A stretch of DNA of 64,000 nucleotides, taken from the NCBI GenBank assembly GCA_947683425.1, contig CANTUQ010000076.1, positions 5,022,001 through 5,086,000 of the forward strand, read 5' to 3'. Every line of letters begins with the position of its first letter. The stretch's first letter is position 1. Source of the DNA: Excoecaria cochinchinensis (Eukaryota; Streptophyta; Magnoliopsida; Malpighiales; Euphorbiaceae). The notes under the pieces were generated by a model. That model ran no database searches. It had not been told where the DNA came from and worked only from the letters and a program-made list of their open reading frames with translations. Below are positions 47,336 through 57,792 of this stretch, piece by piece. The translations under genes were made by a program, and so were the position numbers.

Positions 47336-48170
47336 AAAGAAAAGTCAAATGGTTTTGTTGTTCTGATTTGAGTAAAACCGGATTTTTATGCAGGAAATTA
47401 CTGAAAAATAATTAAATTCAAAATAATATATCCATAATGTTTACCCTCGGATTTTTACCTCGTGAAGGTGAATGCTGAGTGATTTTGTCTGCTCGAGTTC
47501 TACAAGGATCAGCTCATGATTATGTGATTTCAGGAGATTTTTGATTATAAAACTCGTGTTTTGAGAATAGATCAAGAAAAAAATTTATTTTCTTTCTTGA
47601 AATTTTGACAGTAATTAGATGTCGAAATTAGCTAGATTGATGGAAACGAATGAGTTTCGTTACCTTGGATTAGCTTAATTCACAAATAGAAATGAGAGAG
47701 AGAGTAGAAATTTTAAGAAAATTATTTTGAAAAACTGAGAAAAAATAAAATTTCTATGAAAAACTGTTAAACTTTAATTTCCTTTCAAAATTTCTAACTG
47801 AAAATTTTCAACCCAAATAATGAAGTTCTATCCCCTATTTATAGGTTTTAGAAGATAATTCAAATAGATTTAAATTTAAGATTTGAATTTGAAAAGGATT
47901 TCTGAAATCAAATCGTAACCGAATCGGTTATCAGAATATTTACAAAATCAAATCTAATATTTCAAATTATTTGAAAAGATTTAGAGGATTTTAATAAGAT
48001 TTATAAAATATTTAATAAATCTAACAAAATCCTAACAAAATTCATCAATTTCAACAACCTGATCACCTACCGACGACCGTCATTGGAATACAGACGGGAG
48101 TCGGTGGGAGGGGTACTCGCGGTCATTTGACCGGTAGACCACCCATGGACAGGGAGCCGAGCGATGGCTG

Positions 48171-48175
48171 TCCCT
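48171..48175 (+). repeat. Target-site duplication of S2, left copy (TCCCT)
   Basis: TCCCT also at 49837-49841. Confidence 0.88.
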
Positions 48176-49836
48176 TGATAAGTCTAAATTAAATAATGTT
48201 TTGATGTGAATTTAGAGATTATTTCTTAGTCTAAAGTTGTTATTTGTGTTAATTTTTGATAAAATGTCATTTGATGTTATTTGGTGCACTAAATGGAGAT
48301 TTATGTTGTTTTGGCAATATTTTAGGTAGGTTACACGGCGGTGAAGGTATCTCTCACCGCCGTGTGAGACGGGAGGCCAGAATCATGAGGAAAAAGTTAA
48401 GGAAGCAGACTGGAGTGTTTACACGGCGGTGAGAAAATTCTTCACCGCCGTGTGAATCGAAATCAAAGAACTTAGTAGCAGACCTGGAAAATTTACACAG
48501 CGGTGAAGAATTTCCTCACCGCCGTGTAACCTCAAAATTTCAGAATAAAAATATATCCAGGGACATTTACACGGCGGTGAGGATATATCTCACCGCCGTG
48601 TAACTTTTAAGATCTGTTGTGTGAATCAAATCAAGGAAAAATCAGATTTGGAGGCCACCGAATAGACTTTTGACTTTTATTGTTGGGGGGAAAACTAGCT
48701 TAAAGGAGGACGATTTTGGAGGAGTTAAGGGGACTACGAGAGTTTTAGTTTTAGTTTGGTTAAAAAAAATAAACTCTGAGATTTCTGATCTGGAAATTCT
48801 TAGAAGTGAGATTTCAATTCTGTAATTTAATTTAGAAGTTGGAATAGCTTATTCAATTGAAGAACATCGTTTGGTTTACTGTAAGATTTTCATTTTCAGA
48901 TTCAAATGGGTAATATCAATTTCTCTCTATTTAATTCAGTCTTTATTTCAAGTATGAGTGAGTAATTTTAATTCTTGTTAAGGGATGCCTTAAATCCCCA
49001 GAAAATCATGTGAATATTTTGTATGGATTGTATTATGCATATACTCAGTTGTATTTTCTCTGATTTTATTTGTTGTTGCTGAATTGAATACAAGTTAAGG
49101 GGAGATCTACCAAGATAAACTTTAATTGTAATCAGTTCATAAATACATACAATTATACTTCAGTTTTATCTTCTCAGAAATTATCTGTTGTTGCTGGTTT
49201 GAATACAAGTTAAGGGGAGATCTACCAAGATAAACTTTGATTGCAATCAGCCCATAAATACATATACATGTTTTGTTCTATTTTAATCAACTTTCATTGA
49301 TTTGATGAATCCGAATTGGTAGTTAAAATCTGTGAATGTTTATTTCAATAGGTTCAGAATGGTGGAAGATAAATGAGTTTGATATCTGAATCCGGAATGG
49401 TAGGATTATTTAACTTAGAACTTTAGGACCTGTAATAATGCTAATTTATGTGCTGAATCCGGATTGGTAAGTGCATGTTTTAGAGAAGCTGGATCCGAAA
49501 GGCAAGCTATGGTATAGGCTAGGTTATTCACTGATTGTATATGAAATTGTTGAATTAAGTATTCACATGATATTATTGGGGAGAATGGATATTCCTTAGC
49601 AAGATCTCTTAGTTATTTTATCAAGTTGTTGTATTATTAAATCGTTAATATTTTTAGACATTAATATCATCAGTTAGATTATTAATTTTTCTTAGTTAAA
49701 CAATCACCACATCAAAATAATTGGGAATTCTTTAGCATATAATTAATTGTCAAACACTTGTACAACACAGTCCCTTGGGTTCGATAACTTGTGGTCTTAA
49801 TTACATTCCACTATATTACTTGCTGAGGTCGTGTCA
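48176..49836 (+). mobile_element. Solo LTR S2 (1661 bp), Athila-like type
   Basis: TGATAAGTCTAAATTAAAT...GAGGTCGTGTCA, TG...CA, with a 5-bp TCCCT duplication on both sides. Start (TGATA) and overall layout resemble the LTRs of element G. No coding content. A GAATACAAGTTAAGGGGAG segment is repeated (49,086 and 49,201). It sits inside the GC-rich palindrome region of T4. Confidence 0.88.
48333..48601. repeat. Four regular hairpins, 12-bp arms and 9-nt loops, in S2
   Basis: Arms ACACGGCGGTGA and TCACCGCCGTGT at 48333-48365, 48421-48453, 48495-48527 (one arm with a G-to-A change) and 48569-48601. All four loops are exactly 9 nt but differ in sequence: AGGTATCTC, GAAAATTCT, AGAATTTCC, GGATATATC. 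Start-to-start spacing is 88, 74 and 74 bp. Confidence 0.93.
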
Positions 49837-49841
49837 TCCCT
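49837..49841 (+). repeat. Target-site duplication of S2, right copy (TCCCT)
   Basis: Matches 48171-48175. Confidence 0.88.
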
Positions 49842-50030
49842 CACGAGGGGTGAGCGTCGCTCGGACGAGAGACGGCCGTCTCTCAACCGCGAAAAATGGG
49901 CCCCGCTTCTGAGCGATAGCCTGTCGCTCGTCGCGAGAGATGCCATCCTCGTACCAGCGATGAGCGTCCGACCACAGACGGGTAACCCGTCTGTGGATTC
50001 AAATTTTCTTTTTCAAAGTTTTCACCATCT

Positions 50031-50366
50031 GAAACCTCCTGTTGTTGAGAAAATCCTCAATCCTTGTAAAACCGAAGAATGAAAGCCCCAAAATTCCATC
50101 GATTTTTCTGGCCTTGTTTCGGCTTATGTAATGTCCTTGCTAACCCCCACCCGATCTGCAAGGCATGTGCCACAATAGGCCTATTCACTGTTTCAAATTC
50201 AGTTCCACATCTGGACTGGCCACCTCTACCATGTCCTCTTCCTCTGCTAGCCTGTGGCAAATTAGAACCACCCTTGCTCTGCTCTTGTTGATTCCCAGCT
50301 GCCTCATATGCTTTCGGACAATTGGCTAGGAAATGCTCGGTGCTTCCACATTTAAAACACGCACCC
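50031..50366 (-). pseudogene. gag: Element E gag zinc-knuckle segment, fused to a scrap of RT
   Basis: From 50,366 down: a CX2CX4HX4C knuckle (CFKCGSTEHFLANC), an RG-rich patch (RGRGHGRGG), then ETVNRP as in A. The sequence then loses similarity; protease and most of the RT fingers are missing, and an RT-like RIED motif appears at ~50,050. The frame and knuckle order continue from 59,726 across solo LTR S3. A deletion of about 1 kb between gag and RT is inferred. Confidence 0.78.
50362..50366 (+). repeat. Target-site duplication of S3, left copy (CACCC)
   Basis: CACCC also at 59721-59725; both copies lie in the gag zinc-knuckle region of E. Confidence 0.9.
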
Positions 50367-50806
50367 TGTAACGTCCCGATATCCCCGTTGGAAGGATACC
50401 GGAGCGCCACGCGGGTGAACTCAAATACTTAAACACATATACAAATAAGTTAAGAAATAAAGTCATTTAGTTAAAAGATACAAATCCATTTAGTTTACAC
50501 AAAATTACATTTTTCCCAAAATCAATCTTCAATTACCAAAACATATAAATAAATAAATCAAATGAGATGTAAAACCCTTAATCGTAGAATATCAAGTCCT
50601 TTAACATACATCATATCAATATCGATTTACAAAAAGGGCTCGTAAGCAATTACATATACCAAAATAGTTGTTTCTTTACAAAAGATTCATTTTGCTATTA
50701 ACAAGCCATGTACAAAATAACAGCGGAAGACTCAAAACAACTTCATCCAAAAAGACTTCTAGTGGCCGACCTGCGGATATCTGACTCCAAACCGAACTCG
50801 CCACCT

Positions 50807-50844
50807 GCACGGGAAAAGAACCCGTGCTAAGTGATAACGCTTAG
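50807..50844 (-). other. Conserved double stem-loop in S3
   Basis: GCACGGG (50807-50813) with CCCGTGC (50821-50827) and CTAAGTG (50827-50833) with CGCTTAG (50838-50844, one wobble pair). Confidence 0.75.
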
Positions 50845-51825
50845 TGGGGAGGAACAAAACAAATGAACAATATGCATATACAATATATATCCAACAAAAA
50901 TATAATTTCATTGCAACAGAAACGTGCAATAAAGCTATGATTCACAAACAAAGGCATCATAATTTCATATAAGCACATTTCCATATTCTCTACTTAACAT
51001 GCATAAACATACATTACAAGCAATTAACTACTCAAATCATAATTAGGATTTACATACTTTTCACCATTCTAAGTATACAGATACAAGGTGCATATCATGA
51101 AGTTATGCAAGAATTCATGTGCATCATATACTTTTATTCCTGTCCAAATGCATCTCAACATATGCAAATACAATCTAACATATAGCCTGATTAGTCTGAA
51201 AATACTCTCTAGAAGTGGATGCGGTCATTTGGATACTGATTGAACACAGTATCCCTAGCATATAGAGACATGAGTCTCAAACATGTGATTTTCATATAGA
51301 GACCGAGGTCTCGCATTAATTTTCCATATAGACCCAAACGGGGTCGAAATAAGGATCCAAACATGACCCGCATGTAACATTTTATCATATAGCAGCTGCA
51401 CACACACCCTAACCTAAGTAAGCGCTTACTTATCCACTACTATGTCTTTTCAGGCTTAAATGACACAACTCAAAAAGAAACTCAAGTAATAATCATATCA
51501 TGAGAATTGCATTAAATACGAACTTATAACTCATGTATACATGTATATTGTTCTAATTCAGAAACATATAAATATATATATATTTATATCAAATACAGGA
51601 GCTAATAAGAACATATAACTCACATTGAAATATTTATGTTCGTGTACTTTTATTAACATTTAAATCATGTACATTAATTATTAGTTATATACACAAATCT
51701 TCTAATTAAACAATTAGAAAATTATAGCATAGATTTAAACCTGTTCTTGAATCATTCAGTGAAAATCCATGTAACAGAAGCTTTAAAAAAGAAATGCTTT
51801 GCTTTTTAAAACAGGGCAACAGGAA

Positions 51826-52145
51826 GGAGGCCAGTCACGAGACACCCAGGCATTGGTGACTCGTGACGCTAGCTTCTCACAAGCGTCACGCCAAAAACAG
51901 AGGCAGTCACGAGTCGTGACCTTCCGTCATGCCTCGTGACGCCAGAGAAGAGAGGGGATGTCACGAGTCACTCGGGCAGTGGTGACTCGTGACACGCAGG
52001 GAATGGGAGGGTCACGAGCCGTGACTCTCCATCACGTCTCGTGACTTCCCCAGGGAAGCAGGTCACGGCGTGATGCTGCATCACGTCTCGTGATCCTCTT
52101 CAGGGAAGAGGGTCACGGCGTGATTCTTCATCACGTCACGTGATC
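51826..52145. repeat. TCACGAGTCGTGA inverted-repeat cluster in S3
   Basis: About ten units such as GTCACGAGTCGTGAC, GTCACGAGCCGTGAC, ATCACGTCTCGTGAC and GGTCACGGCGTGAT, spaced by 10-25 bp. The unit CGTCTCGTGAC is also the commonest unit in A. Confidence 0.85.
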
Positions 52146-52149
52146 TTCT

Positions 52150-53008
52150 TCTCTCACTTCTACTTCTCCTTCTCAAAACTCAGAATTTCCAAAAAACGTC
52201 GAAACTAGAAAATCATGAAAACAGAGTACATTCAAAACTCAAAACCCCATTTTGTCTAAAACCATTTTTCATGCAATAATTATGCGAATACATACCTTCA
52301 AGTCTCCAGAACACATTTACAGCAATTTTAACACAAATAATACATTTTTACAATCAAAACAGAGGCAATGCCAGAGCATCAACTTCCCAAGAATCCACAT
52401 TCAAACTCATACATATTCATCTTATTTATAAACTCAACATTATTCTTTTCTACAGAAATCATGTATGCACAGTACATATCTCATGCATTTTGATATACAA
52501 ACACACAGAAACAACGTTCATATCAAAACAGCAAACAAGATCCAAACATAAGAAAGGACAGACACTCCCAAACCTGTTACTGAAGTTCAAAATAACCACT
52601 GCAACTTTCAATCTACAACCTTCCCTTTTCCCTTCTCTTTTCTCTTATCTTCAGATGCTTGCAAACAGACAAAACCACATTTCATTAACCCAAGAACATA
52701 ATCTTTATAACCCAAAGGAGGAGAAGAAGGAGATTCAACCATAAAAATGTCAAGAACTTCTGCCACTTACCTCTTGAAATCCCTTCAAAGCTCAAAACGG
52801 AAAAACACACATGCAAAAAGAAAGAAAGAACAGAGAAAGAAGAGGAAAGGAGTGGTTAACGTGAGAGAGAGCAAGAGAGAGAACTTTTCGTTTCCAGGAA
52901 GCTAAAACTCTCAGACATCTCTTTTCTCTCACCCACATGCACGCACTCACATCTCCACTTGGCACACATGCACTGGTTCACTTGATCCCACTTAATCCTC
53001 TATTACCA
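52150..53008 (-). other. Remaining S3 sequence up to element G
   Basis: AT-rich LTR sequence with a pyrimidine/purine-rich block at 52,600-52,900 like those near 1000 and 8250 in A and 20,900 in C. No gene seen; the 84-codon frame at 52490 has no support. Confidence 0.6.
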
Positions 53009-54716
53009 TGATAGGAGCTTAGTTAATGTATAATTAAGTATATGTTTTGTATGAGATTATGATATTAATTATGCCATTATGTGTGTAATTGATGTTATAA
53101 TTGTTTAGTTTAAGTGGATATGTGTTAGTGGTGAGTTTGTTGTGTTACAGGTCTATTTAGCTGTAAAATTGAGCAAACAAGCTTTGATGGGAGAAGAAGC
53201 AGAGTTATGGGACAGTGGAGCACGAGAAGAATAGAGCAAAAGGAGAGGATCTGACTCGGATGGCCAAGCACGAGTAGGACAGGGGAAAGGACAGAAGAAG
53301 GAAAGAAGAAGAAAGAAAGAAGAAGAAAAGGGAAAAGGAAGTAAGCATCCGAGTGGAGCATCCGAGTAGGACAATTCATCCGACTAGGATTGTCAAGCAC
53401 GGGTCGGATGGGTAAAGCAGAAAGAAGAAGAAGCAAGGGAGTGGAAAAGGAGGAGCATCCGACTAGGATATGGAATCCGACTAGGAGAGGAGAGCGAAGA
53501 CACGCCGTGATGGGAGATAACGTCACGTGAGAGGCCAGAGAAGAAAGGAAAGAAAGGAAAGGGAAGAGAAAGAGAAGGGGAGAAGATACGCCGTGAGCGC
53601 CAGTCACGCCACACGCGAAGAAGAATCACGCCGTGATGGGGAGTCACGCGACGTGACTGGCCAGAGAGGGAAAAGAAAACCGAAGAGAGGAAAGAAGGAA
53701 GAAATGGGCAAGCGCGTTCTGTCGCGATCGCGACACCATTGCGAGCGCGACAGAGGCGACCGTTGGACGGTTTTAAGCCAAAAGTCACTTGGAAAATCAC
53801 CTTCTTTCACCCAAAGTTTGCAACCATTCTCAAGGGTCATTTCAAGAGACACAAGCTTTCAATTATTTTCTATAAATATGTAGTTAAAATGTAGTTTTAA
53901 TATACAATAGATGACAATATGAAAAAATTTTAGTTAAGTAATTTTCTGTATTTTCTTTAGTTTAATTTTCTTAGTTAGTTTTATGTTTTGAAGAAGAAAA
54001 TTAAGGAGAAGGAAAATTTATTTCAAGAGTTTGAGAAAAAGGGTTGAAGAACTTCTATCTTATTCTCTTATTTCTAATTCTTCTCCAATATTTCTATGAA
54101 TATCATTTCAATGAATTTGTATGTTATGATTATTTCTATTTTCATCTACTTTAATAGTCTTTCATTGTAGATTTTCTATTAGTATCTTTTGCTTGATCTT
54201 TACAAGTTAAAGTAATTCGAGAGTTTGCTTTATCTGACATCTAATAGAATTTCATTATTAAGATATATTTGAGAGATTGGTATATTGAGATAATTGCTAT
54301 AGGTTAGTGTTTATTCTTAAAATATGTAATTAGAAACCTCTAATTCATTAATGAAAATTGTGAGTTAGAATTTTAATTGTATGTTTTAGGCATTTTAATT
54401 CATGTCGAGAGAGTGAGTTAAAAATTTATTCTAACTTGGCTTGCATGAAAGATGAATAAATGTAAATCAAAATGATGAGTCAAATTCATTATGTTTAGTT
54501 CTTCATTCATATACTATTTATCTTCTTCTAATAAACATAAATTAGGTTCAAATTAAGTAGTTCTAATTCAACCATCAAATTTATGATCATTGTAAACAAG
54601 ATTAAAATCAATTAGTAATAGTGTGTAACACGTTCCCTGTGGGATCGATATCTAAAGTACTATTTCGGTACACCGTATACTTGCGGTATGTTGCATCATT
54701 AGAAAAATGCACAACA
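53009..54716 (+). repeat. Element G 5' LTR (1708 bp)
   Basis: TGATAGGAGCTTAG...AAAATGCACAACA. Contains three kinds of inverted repeat: ATCCGACTAGGAT (decayed from ATCCGACTCGGAT) at 53,245-53,485; CACGCCGTGATGGG/GTCACGCGACGTGAC at 53,500-53,660; TGTCGCGATCGCGACA at 53,719-53,735. The purine-rich frames on both strands here (53125-53883) recur in the other LTR and are not genes. Confidence 0.95.
53485..53757. repeat. Inverted-repeat cluster in G 5' LTR sharing motifs with A and C
   Basis: GAGTCACGCGACGTGACTGG (53641-53660) is the same motif as in A's LTR. TCTGTCGCGATCGCGACA (53718-53735) followed by TTGCGAGCGCGACAGAG is the motif of C's LTR. Both lie within 120 bp here, in an element of a different lineage. 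Confidence 0.85.
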
Positions 54717-54722
54717 AGTTTT

Positions 54723-54740
54723 TGGCGCCGTTGCCGGGGA
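54723..54740 (+). other. Primer-binding site of element G (tRNA-Asp type)
   Basis: TGGCGCCGTTGCCGGGGA, 6 nt after the LTR. This is the site widely seen in Athila and related elements and is complementary to the 3' end of plant tRNA-Asp as I recall it. Confidence 0.92.
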
Positions 54741-55058
54741 ACGGTTGATTTGCCATTATGAAAATTGATTTATGATTTTGGATTACAATATTTTCTTTTG
54801 TTTTAATGTGTTTGTTTGTTTTAGTTTAATTTTGTTTTTTGTTTGTGTTTTGTTTTTGGTTTACAGGATTTGTGGTTTACTTAGTTGTATTTTCTTTCTA
54901 AATATATTTTATGTTGTGTTAGACTCATATACATAAATTTATGTATTAATTTTTTTATTCTAGTTTCTTTTGTTATTAACACATTTGATTTTTATGTTAC
55001 AGTTAAGTTAGGAAGATTGGACTAGTTTAATTTAATTTATTTAAAAAATAAATAAATA

Positions 55059-55095
<37 letters not shown>

Positions 55096-55615
55096 CGTTG
55101 CGTTCTGTCGCGAGCGTGGCATCATCGCGCTCGCAACAGAGAGGATTTGCAGGCAAACTCAAATGAAGCATCCGAGACGAACAGAAGAATCCGAGTAGGA
55201 CGCCAGAACACGAGTCGTGCTGGCCTGTCCGACTCGTGCTGGTGCCCAGATTTCCAAGGAGCGTCGATTTTAACAAGTTTTTAATCGCTATAAGTTTCTT
55301 TTCATTTTCTTTCTTTCTTTTTCTTCTGTTCAAGTCGCACGCACGTTTCCTCTTTAGTTTCTTCCTCTTCTTCACTCATTTCCCCTCGTTTTTGTGCATC
55401 ACGTTTGCTTTTAGGTTTCTTTTTCTCTTTATCGTTTTGCACTGTTCGAAGCACACTTTGTGTAGTTTATTTTCATTTTTCTTTTCTTTTCTTCTTGTTA
55501 TCGTAAGGTTGTTGTTATATTACCACAACCTGTTGTTTTGATTTCGTGAACTGTTTTTTACAGTATATCTATTCTTTCTATTTCTTGCATTTTCTATTTC
55601 CACAAACACATAACT
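54741..55615 (+). other. Leader of element G with (TA)n and extra palindromes
   Basis: T-rich leader, a (TA)n run at 55,058-55,092, then CTGTCGCGAGCGTGGC and ATCGCGCTCGCAACAG (55,103-55,139) and ACGAGTCGTGCTGG / CGACTCGTGCTGG (55,209-55,244). So the LTR palindrome motifs also occur in the interior. Then pyrimidine-rich DNA (possible splice acceptor region) up to the ORF. Confidence 0.7.
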
Positions 55616-56761
55616 ATGGTGCAAACTAAGAATCCCACACCTTCAAGCGCTAACCAGGAGCTAGTGGAGGAATCACAGGTACCTATTTCTACTGCCCTTG
55701 GTGCAAATTTTACAATTCATTCCGCTGAAGAAGGTAATCGTTTCTTAACTCTAGAGGACAGAGGTGCATTACAATGTAGGTATTTTCCTGCAACTTTGCT
55801 TGAACAATCTGGTTTGCTTAATGTAGTGAATGAAATGCTTGCTGGTTGTGGTTTGTCTAGATTTGCTGCTATGCATGAACCCTTTTATCCTGATATTGTG
55901 TTTGAGTTTTACACTACATTGCAACAAAATGAACAAAATGATAGGCTGTTAGATTTTCGCCTAGAAGATAGGCCATATACACTTACATATTTCATGATGC
56001 ATAGGATTTATGGCTTTTCACAACATGGATTAACAGAGTTTCCTAGATCTTTTAACCCGAATGAGTTTTGGACTTATTTGACTGATATACAAACTCCTTT
56101 CAAAACTAGGGATGCTAAATCAATGTTTATCAAAGATTTACGATTTTGGATTTTGCATAAAATTTTAGCTTCCTATGTTTTTAATCGGATGGAGTTTAAT
56201 CGGGTTTCTTTGAATGAATTATTTCTCATGTGGTGTGTGCATATAGCTAAGCCTATTTGTTGGTCATATTGGATATTCGATGAATTGTTGCAATGTGTTA
56301 ACAAGAAAAATTCACCTCTTACCCATGGGCATATCATTGCTGCTATTGCTAAACATTTACATGTTTCTGTTCGTGCATTTGCTAACATACTTCCTTGTAA
56401 ATATTTTACTAAGCATTTATTTGTGCGTGGAGGTGTGGTTAATAATGATTTTCAGGAAATTCCACCTCGCTTGAGATCTTGTTGGAGGGATTTTGCAGGT
56501 CCCTCTGCACAACAAGAAGAAGAGGGTGAGGAGGAACCTAGTGGTGATGCTTCAATGCATGAGATTCCTACTGCACCTGAAGTTGGCTCATCAAGCTCCA
56601 ATATTCCAGCCATGTTTGATCAGATTCTTAGTAACCTGCACCACATACAAGATCAACAAACCATTTTAGCTAGAAGACAAAGAAGGTTGGAGTACAAATT
56701 TGATAACTTCATGAATCAAGTTGGGTTTCGTGTGCCATCACCTCCACCATCACCACGATAG
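55616..56761 (+). CDS. Athila/Tat ORF1-like protein of element G (381 aa)
   Basis: The only intact full-length frame in the window. It starts at the first ATG after the leader (CACATAACTATGG, purine at -3 absent but G at +4). The N-terminal ~260 residues look like a globular, helical domain with aromatic-rich motifs (FAAMHEPFYPDIVFEFYTTL, FRLEDRPYTLTYFMMHRIYGF, FNPNEFWTYL) that resemble the ATHILA ORF1 family and related uncharacterised plant retroelement proteins. Residues ~300-325 are acidic and Ser-rich, ~325-370 form a likely coiled coil (IPAMFDQILSNLHHIQDQQ, RRQRRLEYKFDNFMNQ), and it ends in a proline-rich SPPPSPR. No zinc knuckle, protease or polymerase motif. A Gag-like or RNA-binding role is plausible but unproven. 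It is the sole protein of a recently moved element. Confidence 0.85.
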   Translation: MVQTKNPTPSSANQELVEESQVPISTALGANFTIHSAEEGNRFLTLEDRGALQCRYFPATLLEQSGLLNVVNEMLAGCGLSRFAAMHEPFYPDIVFEFYTTLQQNEQNDRLLDFRLEDRPYTLTYFMMHRIYGFSQHGLTEFPRSFNPNEFWTYLTDIQTPFKTRDAKSMFIKDLRFWILHKILASYVFNRMEFNRVSLNELFLMWCVHIAKPICWSYWIFDELLQCVNKKNSPLTHGHIIAAIAKHLHVSVRAFANILPCKYFTKHLFVRGGVVNNDFQEIPPRLRSCWRDFAGPSAQQEEEGEEEPSGDASMHEIPTAPEVGSSSSNIPAMFDQILSNLHHIQDQQTILARRQRRLEYKFDNFMNQVGFRVPSPPPSPR

Positions 56762-57777
56762 GGGAGTTCTCTTCTCTTACTTTTTCTTTATTTATTTATT
56801 TATTGTGTGTCATTCCTTCACATTGAGGACAATGTGTGTTTTAAGTGTGGGGGAGTGTGTTTATAGGTTGTGTTTGTGTATGTGTTCTAATTATGTATAT
56901 GTATATATTGTATGATTGTTTTGCTTATAGGTTGTGTGTATGTTTTAATTAGGCTTTTAAGTAAGTTTTATTATAAAGTATTGTTCTTTTGGCATGTTAT
57001 ATAGGTTGTGAAGTCATTTATTTTTTATGCTCATTTTTATCAGTTTTTCAAAAATTTTTAGCATGTGTTTTAAGTTTTTCAAATTATTTTGTTTTACTTA
57101 TTTCAACATTATAAATTATTTAGTCTTTTTAACTAACCATATTTTTAAAGTTAGAATTTACTCATTTAGTTTATAATTTTCAATTTCTAGTTGTTTAAGG
57201 AAACTATAGCCATAATACTTACCTTTTATCTTTTCAATAATGGATGAGGACTAAATTTAAAAAGAAAAGTTAAAAGTGGGATGGAGCATAAAATGCACCC
57301 ACTAAAGTCATAAAAAAAAAGCAAGATATATATCAAAAATTACAAAAATATGGGATGGAGCGTAAAACGCACCCATATAACTTTCTCTTGCTAGAAACAA
57401 AAAGAAAAATCAAAGAAAAAGAAAACCAAAGTCTAAAAATGCCATGAGATTGGATTAAGGGTAAGTGAGCTCAAAATGTCCTAAGTGCAGCTAGTAACTT
57501 GAGAATTTTAACTTAATGACTAATTTTCTTTCTTTATTTCATGTTTAGTTTTCATAGACTTCATACTTTTTATGTTGGCATTAGTAAAGTTAAGTAATTT
57601 GTTGAATTTGAAATGCATACTTTTAAATTTTGACTTACTAATTTTATTATGAGTGCATGAGATATTTGTTTCTTTTCAATTCTATTACATATGCTAAATA
57701 ACAGTGTTTTGTAGTGATGTTTACTAGCTGTTAAATTTGCTCATGACTTTTGTCTTGCTTGGGGACAAGCAAGGTTC
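56762..57777 (+). other. 3' non-coding interior of element G
   Basis: Contains CATTGAGGACAATG followed by AAGTGTGGGGGAG (56843-56855), a second copy of the polypurine-tract motif ~930 bp before the real one, then AT-rich DNA with two near copies of GGGATGGAGC-TAAAA-GCACCCA (57,280 and 57,352). No frame of note. Confidence 0.75.
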
Positions 57778-57792
57778 AAGTGTGGGGGAATT
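57778..57792 (+). other. Polypurine tract of element G
   Basis: AAGTGTGGGGGAATT abuts the 3' LTR, preceded by GGGGACAAGCAAGGTTC, the typical 3' border of plant Athila/Tat elements. Confidence 0.92.

Larger units (their letters stand above)
45984..50030 (-). repeat. Tat-like LTR T4, interrupted by solo LTR S2
   Basis: Starts TGTGACGCGCACCGAACC (reverse of a ...GCGTCACA LTR end) and carries inverted ~110-bp repeats (46,085-46,350) that match T1 best. Excluding S2 it is ~2.4 kb. Its right end is not clear: RT-like sequence of element E resumes at about 50,030, but I see no TGTCTACA end and no clean target duplication (CTGCC at left). It contains GC-rich inverted repeats at 47,100-47,335, 48,060-48,175 and 49,840-50,000. 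Confidence 0.65.

Noticed and set aside
45979..50035. T4 as a cleanly inserted solo LTR with target duplication
   Set aside because: CTGCC before 45984 is not matched at a clear right end near 50,030, so I give only an approximate border.
53125..53607. 160-codon Leu/Ser/Phe-rich minus-strand frame, repeated at 57909-58391
   Set aside because: Reverse of a purine-rich LTR block of element G; the identical copy is due to the paired LTRs, not to gene duplication.
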